From assembly GCA_016887505.1 (NCBI GenBank), contig CP069393.1, positions 1,598,001 to 1,662,000 of the forward strand: a stretch of DNA of 64,000 nucleotides. The letters run 5' to 3'. This DNA comes from Clostridia bacterium (GTDB lineage Bacteria; Bacillota; TC1; UBA5767). The notes under the pieces were generated by a model. That model saw only the letters and a list, made by a program, of their open reading frames with translations, had not been told where the DNA came from and did not search any database. Below, piece after piece: positions 1 to 8,481 of the stretch. Every line of letters begins with the position of its first letter. Within the stretch, counting starts at the first letter, position 1. The translations under genes were made by a program, and so were the position numbers.

Positions 1-1036
1 AGTCTCCAAAGAGAATCGTCTTTTCACCAGCGGCGATTGTCGGCATATACTGAGATGTAAGGACTGGTCGGTTGATGACGGTATCCGGTGTTCCTGCCTG
101 AACAGAAGGCTGCCAGAGGTACTGACCTTGACCATCTTTTAGTTTTCTGATGGCTTTGATGGTAGCATCGTTCACAAGGAAGGTCGCATTCTTTCGATAG
201 GCCGACTTCAAACTATGGTAAAGGTCCAACACCTCGTCAAGGGTGATGGCCGTTGCACTGGCTGTTGTTAAACCAAGACTAGCACCACCAGTAGCATTCA
301 AAAGTCCGGTAGGCTTGGCTGTACCATTACCAACAAGAAACGCTTCCTCCTCTGATGCACCAATTCTTCTTGCAAACTCTGCTGCGATATATGCTTCAAG
401 GTCGAAGTAGCTATCATTAAGAAGCTCATCAGATACTTTTAGCATCGTTCCGAGTTTATAAGCAGATAAGGTCACCTGGGTAAAGGCGTCATCGCTCTCT
501 GCAAAAGCACCCTCTTCATCCATCCAGGCTGCGGAGCCATGACTTGCCACCACAGGGATTTTTCTATCACCATTGCTAGTGTTGATCACATGACAAAGGT
601 TTCTCAGTAAATTGGCTTCCTGCAGAGCCTGAATCAACTGGTTCTCATATTCATCTGGTACCAGAAAGCCTCCTTCTGAATCTGTCCCAATCTGCAGTGC
701 GTTTTGAACCGATGGGTTTATCTTGTTTCTCATGGCACCCCAGAAGGCAGTCCGATAATTGTCCGAGGCTCTTCCAGTCTTTTCTTCGCTCATCTTCTCT
801 GGTCTTGAAGCAAGAGGTTTGCTGATTGCAGCTGAAAGTTCTCTGTCCATCATCTCTTGACGCTCAAGACGTTCGATCTCCTTACCGAAGCTTATCACTT
901 CATCTTCCATCTTTTCATAGACTGCATTATCTTCAGGTCCAATCAGACCATTCTCCTGTCGATGTTCATCAAGGAATGCCTTGGCCTGTTCCCAAACCTT
1001 CGCGCGTTGTTCTCTTAGTTCTTGAATTTTACTCAT
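1..1036 (-). CDS. Phage major capsid protein, HK97 family (C-terminus cut by window edge)
   Basis: This is the main shell protein of the phage head. The start is ATG at 1036, and the frame stays open to base 1, so the C-terminal part is outside the window. The first ~110 residues are charged and helical (MSKIQELREQRAKVWEQ...), as in the scaffolding delta domain that the prohead protease removes. The mature fold follows: a GGFLVPDE segment near residue 140, then GASEEEAFLVGNG and TKPTGLLN, which are typical of HK97 gp5-like capsids. It lies five bases downstream of the ClpP-like protease, in the usual portal-protease-capsid order. Identity is confident; only the end is missing. Confidence 0.93.
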   Translation of the reverse strand, partial: MSKIQELREQRAKVWEQAKAFLDEHRQENGLIGPEDNAVYEKMEDEVISFGKEIERLERQEMMDRELSAAISKPLASRPEKMSEEKTGRASDNYRTAFWGAMRNKINPSVQNALQIGTDSEGGFLVPDEYENQLIQALQEANLLRNLCHVINTSNGDRKIPVVASHGSAAWMDEEGAFAESDDAFTQVTLSAYKLGTMLKVSDELLNDSYFDLEAYIAAEFARRIGASEEEAFLVGNGTAKPTGLLNATGGASLGLTTASATAITLDEVLDLYHSLKSAYRKNATFLVNDATIKAIRKLKDGQGQYLWQPSVQAGTPDTVINRPVLTSQYMPTIAAGEKTILFGD

Positions 1037-1041
1037 ATTTA

Positions 1042-1863
1042 TTACCTCCAATTTTCAATCAGCTCCAGCCGTTTTTGTAGCTGGGCAATGGGTATCTGGT
1101 TTTCTGAAATGGCAGGACCCTTTGGGTCCTCTGTAACCGGTAGTTCAAACTCCACATTCTTTTCAGGGTCTGCTTCTTTATCTTTATCCGTGTTTGCCTT
1201 AAGGTACTTCATCCTCGCCTGAATTCCAGGTAGCTTATTTCTTAGAGCGTTTGTCACTGTCATCTGGTCAAAGATAAAGCCACCGGACTTTTCATCTACC
1301 GGTTCTGATTCATAGAGAATCTTGTCGGCAAACTTGAGCTCAATGGCTTTGTTGGCACTCATCCAAGTTTCAGCATCCATCATGTGTGAGATTTTTGCTC
1401 TTGAAAGTCCCGTCTTTGTCTGATAAGCATTGATAATACTTTCCTTTACTTCACTCAGTAGATTGATTCCCACTTGAAGATCCGCAACCTCCCCAGCAAT
1501 AAGCATCGCTGGATTATGAACCATGATTACTGATAGGGGAGATACACACACTTCATCACCTGCCATAGCAATCACAGAAGCGGCACTGGCTGCAAGGCCA
1601 TCCACATGCACACTGATTTTTCCGGGATATTCTTTTAACATGTTGTAAATCTGTGCAGCAGCAAAAGTATCACCACCTGGTGAATGTATCTTCACGACAA
1701 TGGAATCCGAAAGCGGACCACTGCCATAAAGCTCTGTCTTAAACTGTTTAGGGGTGATATCATCATCAAACCAAGAAGACTCTGCAATATAACCTTCAAG
1801 ATGCAAGGTTCTCGCATTAGGCTCGCCTGCTTCGTTCACCACCCATCGCCAAAATTTATCCAT
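1042..1863 (-). CDS. ClpP-like prohead maturation protease
   Basis: This is a serine protease of the ClpP/S14 type that in HK97-like phages trims the capsid delta domain during head maturation. The 273-aa protein shows KIHSPGGDTFAAAQIYN at about 58-74, the nucleophile region GLAASAAS (Ser93 matches the ClpP serine), and VHNP with His116 at the position of the ClpP histidine. The acidic third residue would lie in the 163-180 segment (MDAETWMSANKA). The C-terminal ~80 residues are charged and not part of the protease fold. It sits between portal and capsid genes, which supports the role. The ATG at 1863 is preceded by GGAGG. Confidence 0.92.
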   Translation of the reverse strand: MDKFWRWVVNEAGEPNARTLHLEGYIAESSWFDDDITPKQFKTELYGSGPLSDSIVVKIHSPGGDTFAAAQIYNMLKEYPGKISVHVDGLAASAASVIAMAGDEVCVSPLSVIMVHNPAMLIAGEVADLQVGINLLSEVKESIINAYQTKTGLSRAKISHMMDAETWMSANKAIELKFADKILYESEPVDEKSGGFIFDQMTVTNALRNKLPGIQARMKYLKANTDKDKEADPEKNVEFELPVTEDPKGPAISENQIPIAQLQKRLELIENWR

Positions 1864-1980
1864 AAAATCGACCTCCTTTTTTTGTATTAAAAAAACACTC
1901 CTCCATTTGAGAAATGCTGTTAATCCTTACATTTTAAGTTTTCCAAACAAATGGCCATAGTTAAACACTTATCTTCAAAA

Positions 1981-3210
1981 CTACTCACCACCACTTGCTT
2001 CAAGGGCCTTCTTAGCATAGGCACCGGCCATCTTAAGCGGTAACATATTACCATTGGTCAAGTACAACTCCCCGCCCTCATCTTGAGAAATGGGATCCAG
2101 GTTTTCCATCCGTCTTACATCGTTAACAGAGAAAAACCCGTTCTGAATTCCAATAGCATAGCCATCCATCCTGGATTTATAATCCCCTCGCATCAAGGCG
2201 GAAGCATTAAAAGAGACAAAACACTGGCCTTTTTCACTTTCATTGAAAAGCTTTCTGTTCATAGCCTGTTCAATTCTAACCAGCCACGGTCTGATGGTAT
2301 GGACCACAAAGCTAATGGACTGATTCTCGATGTTACTGAATGAACTCTTACTCAGGTCAGCTACCATGTGGGGAGGCACCTGAAATATCCGGCATATTTC
2401 TTCTATCTGAAACTTCCTGGTCTCAAGAAACTGGGCATCGGAGTTGGGCATACTGATGGCTTGATATTGCAGGCCATCTTCAAGCACTGCCACCTTGTTG
2501 CTGTTGTTAACACCACCATAGGCTGATTGCCAGGCATCCCTTACCTTGGTCGGATCCTTGATGGTTCCTTGAGTTGAAAGAATACCACTTGGCGTAGCAT
2601 TGTTAGCAAAGAACCTACCACCATATTCTTCAGCGGCAATATTAAGACCGATTGCATTTTTGGCAAGAGCCACTGGTGAATAGCCCATCACACCATCAAA
2701 CCCAAGCCCAGGCACATGAAGTATATCTTCAGGACCTAGATAATGAGTGGTGCCATCTTTCCTGTAAGCGTAATAAAGATCACCATTACTATCCCGGTCC
2801 ACTGTCATCTTTTCAGGCAGAAGGGGATACAAATGCACCACTTCACCTCTACCGTTTCGAATGATCTGACAATAGGCGTTACCCCAAAGGAGAATGTGGG
2901 TCATCATGGTTTCCCGTAAGGTGAAGGAAGTCATCTCTGGATTAGGTTCATCATGTAAAAGTCTATATAGCGGATGAGTGTACATCTTCTCCTTTCCATC
3001 CCCTTTATACTGGTAGGTATGAAGTGGTAAAGACGCCACCGTCTCTGCAATGATTCTCACACAGGCAAAAACCGCTGTGGTCTGCATGGCACTTCGTTCG
3101 TTGACGATTTTCCCTGATACGCTTTGCCCCATATAAAAATTCGGGGCACTACTGACACTGTCCGTCGGTTCTGCTCTTGCCTTAAAAGGCCATCTAAAGA
3201 AATTTGCCAC
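1981..3210 (-). CDS. Phage portal protein, HK97 family
   Basis: This protein forms the dodecameric ring at the capsid vertex through which DNA enters and leaves, and it docks the terminase. Its 409 residues are normal for HK97-type portals. Recognisable stretches are AVFACVRIIAETVASLPLH near 47-65, HPLYRLLHDEPNP near 79-91, LLWGNAYCQI near 107-116 and the conserved FQVPPHMVADLSKSSFSN region near 276-293. It is placed directly after the large terminase (18-base gap) and before the protease. The start ATG at 3210 follows GGGGAG. Nothing is broken. Confidence 0.95.
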   Translation of the reverse strand: MANFFRWPFKARAEPTDSVSSAPNFYMGQSVSGKIVNERSAMQTTAVFACVRIIAETVASLPLHTYQYKGDGKEKMYTHPLYRLLHDEPNPEMTSFTLRETMMTHILLWGNAYCQIIRNGRGEVVHLYPLLPEKMTVDRDSNGDLYYAYRKDGTTHYLGPEDILHVPGLGFDGVMGYSPVALAKNAIGLNIAAEEYGGRFFANNATPSGILSTQGTIKDPTKVRDAWQSAYGGVNNSNKVAVLEDGLQYQAISMPNSDAQFLETRKFQIEEICRIFQVPPHMVADLSKSSFSNIENQSISFVVHTIRPWLVRIEQAMNRKLFNESEKGQCFVSFNASALMRGDYKSRMDGYAIGIQNGFFSVNDVRRMENLDPISQDEGGELYLTNGNMLPLKMAGAYAKKALEASGGE

Positions 3211-3228
3211 TATATATTCACTCCCCTT

Positions 3229-5826
3229 CTATCCTAAAATAATCATGTCTCTTTCATCATAGATGGAAACATCATCTGGCGGATTTACTGTTGCTCTGGC
3301 AAGTCCCATGATGAGCGCTACAATTCCATCAATCTTCTCTGCTGATTTTTCTTTATCCACTTTGATGTTTCCAGCAGGATCCATCCTAACCACAATGTTG
3401 TCTGCCATCCACCGAAGCACCGGATGACCTCCATGAGCAATCTGCTTGCTTAAGATAAGCCGCATAAGTTCTTTTGTCGGTGGAGACATATCTTTAAAGC
3501 CTTGTCCGAATGGCACGACGTTAAAACCCATCCCTTCAAGGTTCTGGCTCATCTGCGTTGCTCCCCAACGGTCATAGACAATCTCTCTTATGTTGTACCT
3601 CTCTCCTAGCTTTTCAATAAACTTCTCAATGAATCCATAATGAACCACGTTCCCTTCTGTAAGCTCGATAAATCCATTCTTATGCCAAATATCATAAGGC
3701 ACTTTATCTTTTCTTACTCTTTGATAGAGGGTCTCTTCAGGAAGCCACAAATAAGGCAGTACATGAAACTTATCACCTTCCTCAATCGGCGGAAATACCA
3801 ATACAAAAGCAGTAATGTCACTGGTGGATGATAGGTCAAGACCTCCATAACACACTCTACCTTCTAAATCATCAGGGTCCACAGGGTAGTTGCAAAGATC
3901 CCATTTATCCATGGGCATCCACTTGATTTCCTGTTTTAACCACATGTTTAGTCTCAGCTGTTTAAAAAGAGCTAAATCCGCAGGATCATCTTTGACTTGA
4001 CTAAAGTGTTCTCGCACGCGTTCTATCTGAATGGTATGGCCAAGACTCGGATTGGTCTTATACCAGTTTTTTTCATCGCTAATATCCGCATCATCCTCCA
4101 GCCCATAGATAATGGATAGGAATGTAGGATCAATACGACTCCCATCCAGTACAGCTTTTGCTTTTTGGTGCATCTCCCAGCCATAACCAGAAAGTTTATT
4201 CCCGGCGGTAGTGAGGTATAGAAAGAGCGGCTGCATTCTCGCATCTCCTGACCCAGTGGTGAGCATCTTCGCAAGGTCAGGATTGGGATAGGTCCAAATC
4301 TCATCGAGGATAACACAGGATGCATTGATGCCGGATTTTGACTTTACGTCAGAACTTAATACCTGATAGAAACTGCCTGTCTTTGGATAGACGATTCGTT
4401 TTGTAGACCTTACCAGATTGGTTACTTTAGAAAGTGTCGGATTCCCTTCAACAAAGTTCATGCTGGTATTAAAGATGATGCTGGCTTGCTGTCTGTCACA
4501 AGCGGCTACATACACTTCTGCATTCGGCTCTCCATCAGCAAGCAGCATATACAGGGCGATGGCTGCTCCGAGTTCACTGTTATGAGTGGGAACCATTGCT
4601 TTTCCAGCTAAATACAGTCGGGAAGGGCTATCCACCTGGATGCATTTTACTGGTACTGATTTTACTTTCTTGATATCTATAATGGATCTAAAAGAGTTCT
4701 TCGTAGGTTTTTCAGGCTCATCTTTAAGTCTTTCATTCTTTCTTTGCAAAGAAAAAACAGGATTACTCCTGTATGCATAAAAATGAATCCTATATTTTAT
4801 TCCATAATCTTTGCCGTCTAATTTTGCTACTCCTTCGTTTATTGAACACTTGAAACCTAAACTTCTAATAAGTTCAGTCACATCTTGAGCTAGTTTCCTG
4901 CTGACTGTTGTATATTCACATTCTCCAGCTTTTGAAACATATCCATCGCAGTCCATAAGCCCTTTCAGTAATTCTAATCTTTGTTCATATGCTGCTCGTA
5001 GGTATTCATTTGGAATATGCTTATTGCAAAACAATCCCATTTTTCTCATCTTGGATTGCCAAGAAACATTTCTCGCTGCTTGTCTTTTATCTCCATTCCT
5101 AAACGCTAACTGGACACTACCTGTATTTGTTGATTTCCATTCTCGAAGTTCCACACCTAGTCTATTCAGTTTTTCCACGATATCAAGATCGTTTACATTG
5201 CAGGTAAAACTCGCATTATAGCTACTCCCATCTGCAAGCCAGACACCCAACATATATGGCGGTATTAACAATTTCTTTTCTTCAAGCTCAAGTGCTTTTT
5301 GCACTGGAATCCGGTAATGATAACAGTCATTCTTGAATTTGATCTGATCCTTCATCATCTCGGTACTGAGTATTCTTGTCGCACAACTTGGACTTCTATG
5401 CGGTTTGTATTCTTCGACCTGCCACAAGTGTTCCGCATCAGCAATAATGCTTTCTTTATCTGATAAAGTCACCTCATAACAAGAGTGCCCATACATTACT
5501 TCCGTGCAACTTACTACCTTGCAAGGTTTTCCGTTTTCATCAAATACTTCATCTCCAACTTTTAAGGCTTCCATGGTCGTCCACCCCGCAGGGGTTGGTA
5601 AAAGCGTGTTGATAGCCAGGGCTTTCCCATTTTTCTTACCTATTTCAACATAAGCAGTTCGGTACTGGCGGGTACCATCTTCTCTCAAAGTTCCAAAGAG
5701 CCTGCTTACTAGATCTTTCTCCCAAGAAAGTAACTTAAAAGGCTGACCGGCCCATCTGCCTTTGGTCAGCTTCAGTTGTTCGATAAAGTTAATAGCGTGA
5801 TTCGCATGAGCTTCACTAAATGGCAT
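3229..5826 (-). CDS. terL: Terminase large subunit interrupted in frame by an intein
   Basis: This is the packaging motor ATPase and nuclease that cuts and loads phage DNA. The precursor is 865 aa, far longer than the ~517 aa left once residues 69-416 (the intein) are removed. The exteins join as GKKNGK/SELGA, rebuilding the Walker A loop across the insertion point. Walker B is VILDE near 505-509 (Asp508, Glu509). The C-terminal half carries GGLDLSSTSDITAF, which resembles the start of a terminase RNase H-like nuclease. It lies between TerS (5848-6357) and portal. Activity should depend on protein splicing, because the insertion splits the ATP-binding loop. Confidence 0.95.
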   Translation of the reverse strand: MPFSEAHANHAINFIEQLKLTKGRWAGQPFKLLSWEKDLVSRLFGTLREDGTRQYRTAYVEIGKKNGKALAINTLLPTPAGWTTMEALKVGDEVFDENGKPCKVVSCTEVMYGHSCYEVTLSDKESIIADAEHLWQVEEYKPHRSPSCATRILSTEMMKDQIKFKNDCYHYRIPVQKALELEEKKLLIPPYMLGVWLADGSSYNASFTCNVNDLDIVEKLNRLGVELREWKSTNTGSVQLAFRNGDKRQAARNVSWQSKMRKMGLFCNKHIPNEYLRAAYEQRLELLKGLMDCDGYVSKAGECEYTTVSRKLAQDVTELIRSLGFKCSINEGVAKLDGKDYGIKYRIHFYAYRSNPVFSLQRKNERLKDEPEKPTKNSFRSIIDIKKVKSVPVKCIQVDSPSRLYLAGKAMVPTHNSELGAAIALYMLLADGEPNAEVYVAACDRQQASIIFNTSMNFVEGNPTLSKVTNLVRSTKRIVYPKTGSFYQVLSSDVKSKSGINASCVILDEIWTYPNPDLAKMLTTGSGDARMQPLFLYLTTAGNKLSGYGWEMHQKAKAVLDGSRIDPTFLSIIYGLEDDADISDEKNWYKTNPSLGHTIQIERVREHFSQVKDDPADLALFKQLRLNMWLKQEIKWMPMDKWDLCNYPVDPDDLEGRVCYGGLDLSSTSDITAFVLVFPPIEEGDKFHVLPYLWLPEETLYQRVRKDKVPYDIWHKNGFIELTEGNVVHYGFIEKFIEKLGERYNIREIVYDRWGATQMSQNLEGMGFNVVPFGQGFKDMSPPTKELMRLILSKQIAHGGHPVLRWMADNIVVRMDPAGNIKVDKEKSAEKIDGIVALIMGLARATVNPPDDVSIYDERDMIILG
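4579..5622 (-). other. Intein (class 3 type) with LAGLIDADG homing endonuclease, inside terL
   Basis: A 348-residue in-frame insert lies between Lys68 and Ser417 of the terminase. It starts with Ala, not Cys or Ser, and ends THN followed by Ser+1. In intein numbering, block B has His65 and Trp67 (AEHLWQ), block F has Cys327 (VPVKCIQV) and block G has Thr346-His347-Asn348. The Trp-Cys-Thr set with a non-nucleophilic first residue is the known hallmark of class 3 inteins, which start splicing at the block F cysteine. Two dodecapeptide motifs, MLGVWLADG at 124-132 and LLKGLMDCDG at 218-227, mark a LAGLIDADG endonuclease. All expected residues look intact, so splicing and homing may be active. 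Confidence 0.9.
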
Positions 5827-5847
5827 ATTGCCTGGCTCCTTTCATTA

Positions 5848-6357
5848 TTAATCATCACACTTCTTCAAAATATCCTCTGCCCTTGGTACATTGCAAAGCA
5901 GTTCTTCCATGGCATTTCCTTCGATGGTGTTCGCAGAATTATTGATGTTTAGTCTGCTTCTAGCTGATGGACTGAGTCCCAGTTCGGAGCAGAAGTTTCG
6001 AATCTGTTTTAGGTTCTGCTGTGCAATGGACACCTGAGGAATCTGCTGAATATATCCAGAATTCGTTTTAAGAATAGATCCGTGCTTTGAAATGAATTCT
6101 TCTGCTTCTTTCCATCTGGCAAAAGCCTGACAGTACCCTGCAAAAGCAGCCATGTCCACCTCCGTCAGCAGTCCCATGGCTTCCAGTTCTTTTGAAAGTC
6201 TTCTCCATTCTTTCTTGGCATCCCGTTCAAGCCATGACGGGCACTTCGGTGCTCTTTGTTTAGGCTTTGGTTCATTTTTGTTGAGCGGTCGTTTCCCAGG
6301 ATTGCCTTCCAGCTCCTTGATTGCTGTGGGTTTTGGTGGTCTTCCTCTCCCAGCCAT
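5848..6357 (-). CDS. terS: Terminase small subunit, P27 family
   Basis: This subunit recognises the packaging site and guides the large subunit to it. The 169-aa protein opens with the family signature GRGRPPKPTAIKELEGNPGK. A helical core follows, with a WKEAEEFI segment and the later QIRNFCSELGLSPSARSRL stretch typical of P27 proteins. ATG at 6357 is chosen because GGAGG lies eight bases upstream; a GTG at 6366 overlaps that site and is less likely. It is 21 bases upstream of terL. Confidence 0.9.
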   Translation of the reverse strand: MAGRGRPPKPTAIKELEGNPGKRPLNKNEPKPKQRAPKCPSWLERDAKKEWRRLSKELEAMGLLTEVDMAAFAGYCQAFARWKEAEEFISKHGSILKTNSGYIQQIPQVSIAQQNLKQIRNFCSELGLSPSARSRLNINNSANTIEGNAMEELLCNVPRAEDILKKCDD

Positions 6358-6392
6358 ACTTCTCACCTCCCCTCGTTGGCTTTAGTGCCATG

Positions 6393-6420
6393 AAAAAAAG
6401 ACCTCCTAAGAAGTCTTTTG
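6393..6420 (-). terminator. Rho-independent terminator after the lipoprotein gene
   Basis: An 8-bp stem (arms 6398-6405 and 6410-6417, one G-T pair) with a four-base loop is followed on the minus strand by a run of T. It separates the lipoprotein gene from terS, so the packaging genes may need their own promoter or antitermination. Confidence 0.7.
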
Positions 6421-6467
6421 CTTTTCTAATTCAGGCTCTGTACAGTACTGTTTTTCATTATTTTATG

Positions 6468-7424
6468 CTACGCGTCACCAACGTAGATATTATAGATCGA
6501 CATGCTGGTAATAATTTCATCAGATAAATTCTCATATGAAATGTCATTTTCATTAAGTCTAAACTCTATCACATAACCATCATCGTTTAGTTTAAAGATA
6601 TATTCGCTTCTTTCTTCATATAGTTTACCATCTACATTTCTTTCATATTTCTTCTCGTATATTTGCATCACCTCTTTGGCAGAATCTCCAACCATCACAC
6701 CTTCTTTTGTACAGAATCCTTTAGTTCTAACAAATATACTCATTATTGTATTTTTTATTGGATCCAAATCAACACCAGCTACAGCTTCATCCCCAAAAGA
6801 ATACCCCATCATATTAGGTCCATTACTCTTATTGTATTCGTCACCCCATACGACGACTGCTTTTTCAAAGATATCACCAATTTTTACCCCAGCGATAGAT
6901 TCTGTATCATCCGAGAGCGAGGCGCTATACTCAACTTCCTTAAGGCTATCAAGTGGAACATAGCCAAAATTATTCAAATAATTAGTTAAATCCGGATACT
7001 CAACCAGCACCCAATCCTCACCGTCTTCATTACGTACGAGGGCATGTATAATAACATCCTTTTCCTTTAGAGGCCAAGGTGCATTTGTACTTTTTCTTAG
7101 GGCGGCAGCCTCATCATATGGATGTGTTCTTAGGTATGTTGGTCCAGCGACATGCATGGCACGCGGAAGGTACTCGAATTTTCGCTCATTAAATCCTTTA
7201 CTATACACGCTATTATCCACTGGTCTAGTCAACTCACCTATCACCACACTTAAATCCTCAAGTTCTTCTTCTCTGTGTTCTACTCTCTCTTCCAACTCTT
7301 TTATGTATTCTGCCTGCGTTTCGATTTGCGCGTTTAATGGCGCGGTTTGTTCGTCAATTTTTTGCTGCTCACTGCATCCAGTTGCCAACAAAATTATGAA
7401 TATGACTACTAATAATTTTTTCAT
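6468..7424 (-). CDS. Lipoprotein with coiled coil and SH3-like region, probable prophage cargo gene
   Basis: The 318-aa protein begins with a short positive stretch and hydrophobic core (MKKLLVVIFIILL) ending in the lipobox ATGC, so Cys17 should be lipidated and the protein anchored outside the membrane. Residues ~30-65 form a charged coiled coil rich in E and K. The middle (YLRTHPYDEAA... to FGYVPLDSLKEVEY, ~100-165) looks like a bacterial SH3 domain. The C-terminal third resembles secreted beta-rich domains of unknown role. It is an unusual insertion between methyltransferase-side genes and terS, ends in its own terminator, and is more AT-rich than its neighbours, as expected for a moron (cargo gene expressed in lysogens). 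Function is unknown. Confidence 0.75.
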   Translation of the reverse strand: MKKLLVVIFIILLATGCSEQQKIDEQTAPLNAQIETQAEYIKELEERVEHREEELEDLSVVIGELTRPVDNSVYSKGFNERKFEYLPRAMHVAGPTYLRTHPYDEAAALRKSTNAPWPLKEKDVIIHALVRNEDGEDWVLVEYPDLTNYLNNFGYVPLDSLKEVEYSASLSDDTESIAGVKIGDIFEKAVVVWGDEYNKSNGPNMMGYSFGDEAVAGVDLDPIKNTIMSIFVRTKGFCTKEGVMVGDSAKEVMQIYEKKYERNVDGKLYEERSEYIFKLNDDGYVIEFRLNENDISYENLSDEIITSMSIYNIYVGDA

Positions 7425-7468
7425 ACGTCCCCCAGATTAAACTTCTTACAATAAAAGAGCTCTCATAT

Positions 7469-7585
7469 TTAATAATCGCCTTGAACAACTTTCTTGTTAC
7501 CTTTTCGCAATGTAAGTATATTATATATACCGTGTTTTGTAAAATCATACTCATCTAAGTAGTCTTTTACATTGTTAATTTCCAC
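7469..7585 (-). pseudogene. Short coding-like fragment, possible 3' part of a broken small gene
   Basis: From a GTG at 7585 the frame reads VEINNVKDYLDEYDFTK... and ends RKGNKKVVQGDY at 7469, 38 residues. The composition looks coding (acidic/aromatic), but no convincing ribosome site precedes it. It directly follows another short frame (7604-7714), and the two may be halves of one small gene broken by a frameshift. I do not recognise a family. Confidence 0.35.
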
Positions 7586-7603
7586 GAAGTATTACTCAAA
7601 CTG

Positions 7604-7714
7604 TCAATCCTTATCAGCATCTTCGACCCTGGTCCACACCAATGCATCTAATGCTTTTGGCCATTCATTTTCGTTAACATATAATGGAATCTCTAATTCG
7701 TCATCGGAATACAT
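7604..7714 (-). CDS. Hypothetical 36-aa ORF, possibly the 5' part of a broken gene
   Basis: ATG at 7714 opens MYSDDELEIPLYVNENEWPK and ends with ...RVEDADKD at 7604. The upstream GGTGGTGG is a weak ribosome site. The very acidic short product lies between the lipoprotein gene and the DUF4314 gene. It may be a real small protein, or the N-terminal half of a gene continued by the frame at 7469-7585. No function can be assigned. Confidence 0.35.
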   Translation of the reverse strand: MYSDDELEIPLYVNENEWPKALDALVWTRVEDADKD

Positions 7715-7787
7715 AATAACCACCACCGCGAATATACTTAGGGCAGGTGATCTCGGATAGGATTTTACGTTTTAAAACATAAAGTTA

Positions 7788-8009
7788 TTACCCTACAATT
7801 ATTCTGCAGCTGTCTTCACCATAAACTATACTAAGTCCACTGCCATTGTCCCAGGACACCATTATGGAACCGATATCGTCCACACCGACTACCGTCCCCT
7901 GCGTTCCGGTTGGAGGTGCCTGCTTATCATCCATCCTTATTAGTTCAACTCTGGTTCCAGGCGGGTACTGATTCTTTAGTCTCTCAACTATTTCTTTGTT
8001 AGTAAACAT
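7788..8009 (-). CDS. DUF4314 phage protein
   Basis: A 73-aa small beta-rich protein (PPGTRVELIRMDD, GTQGTVVGVDD, SIMVSWDNGSGL) that I recognise as DUF4314, a family seen in Firmicutes phages and conjugative elements, with no established function. The motif pattern suggests an SH3-like barrel. ATG at 8009 is preferred over 8015 because AGGAG then lies at a normal seven-base spacing. It forms a pair with the gene at 8039-8362. Confidence 0.75.
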   Translation of the reverse strand: MFTNKEIVERLKNQYPPGTRVELIRMDDKQAPPTGTQGTVVGVDDIGSIMVSWDNGSGLSIVYGEDSCRIIVG

Positions 8010-8038
8010 CTTCATTCTCCTCTAGACATAGGTTTGCG

Positions 8039-8362
8039 CTAATCTTCAAGAGCTGTGTACCGGCTATAATCATAGCCTTCGCTACTCACTAGGACCCTTT
8101 CACCAGTCTCAGTATTAATCACCCGGATGCATCTCAATTCACCTTTTTCATTAGAGCCGCCATCGGACTTTTCAATCCAAGGTTGCTCTTTAAAAAAGTC
8201 CTCGGCAAAAGCTTTGAACTCATCGTCATTAAAAGCTATCTCTTTTGTCACTTCATATAAGCTGCCTTGCTTCCTATCTTTTTTCGCATAAAAGGTAGCA
8301 TCCTTGAGTTCCTCGAGGTCATTAAACTTTCTTCCGAACAAGGCTCTTGGTTTATTCGTCAT
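8039..8362 (-). CDS. Hypothetical phage protein paired with DUF4314
   Basis: A 107-aa soluble acidic protein starting MTNKPRALFGRKF. The C-terminal part holds ECIRVINTETGERVL-like text (RCIRVINTETGERVLVSSEGYDYSRY) suggesting a small alpha/beta domain. ATG at 8362 is chosen because it overlaps the stop of a tiny upstream frame (8352-8408) that carries the strong ribosome site. A TTG at 8401 would give 120 residues but has no proper site. Proteins of this kind often accompany DUF4314 genes in phages; I do not know a role. Confidence 0.6.
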   Translation of the reverse strand: MTNKPRALFGRKFNDLEELKDATFYAKKDRKQGSLYEVTKEIAFNDDEFKAFAEDFFKEQPWIEKSDGGSNEKGELRCIRVINTETGERVLVSSEGYDYSRYTALED

Positions 8363-8408
8363 GGTTGTCACCATCTTTTCGCTTTTCACATGTTGTTCCA
8401 ATACGCAT
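8352..8408 (-). CDS. Possible leader ORF translationally coupled to the gene at 8039-8362
   Basis: An 18-residue frame MRIGTTCEKRKDGDNHDE begins at ATG 8408, nine bases after a perfect AGGAGG. Its stop overlaps the ATG at 8362 of the next gene by several bases. The strong ribosome site serves this frame, not the larger gene, which suggests coupling. It could also be the remnant end of a lost gene. Confidence 0.4.
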   Translation of the reverse strand: MRIGTTCEKRKDGDNHDE

Positions 8409-8481
8409 TAACTCATACCTCCTTTATTCTCGGTACTACATACATCACTCTACAGGAGATATAAGTCAAGCGTAGATGCGT

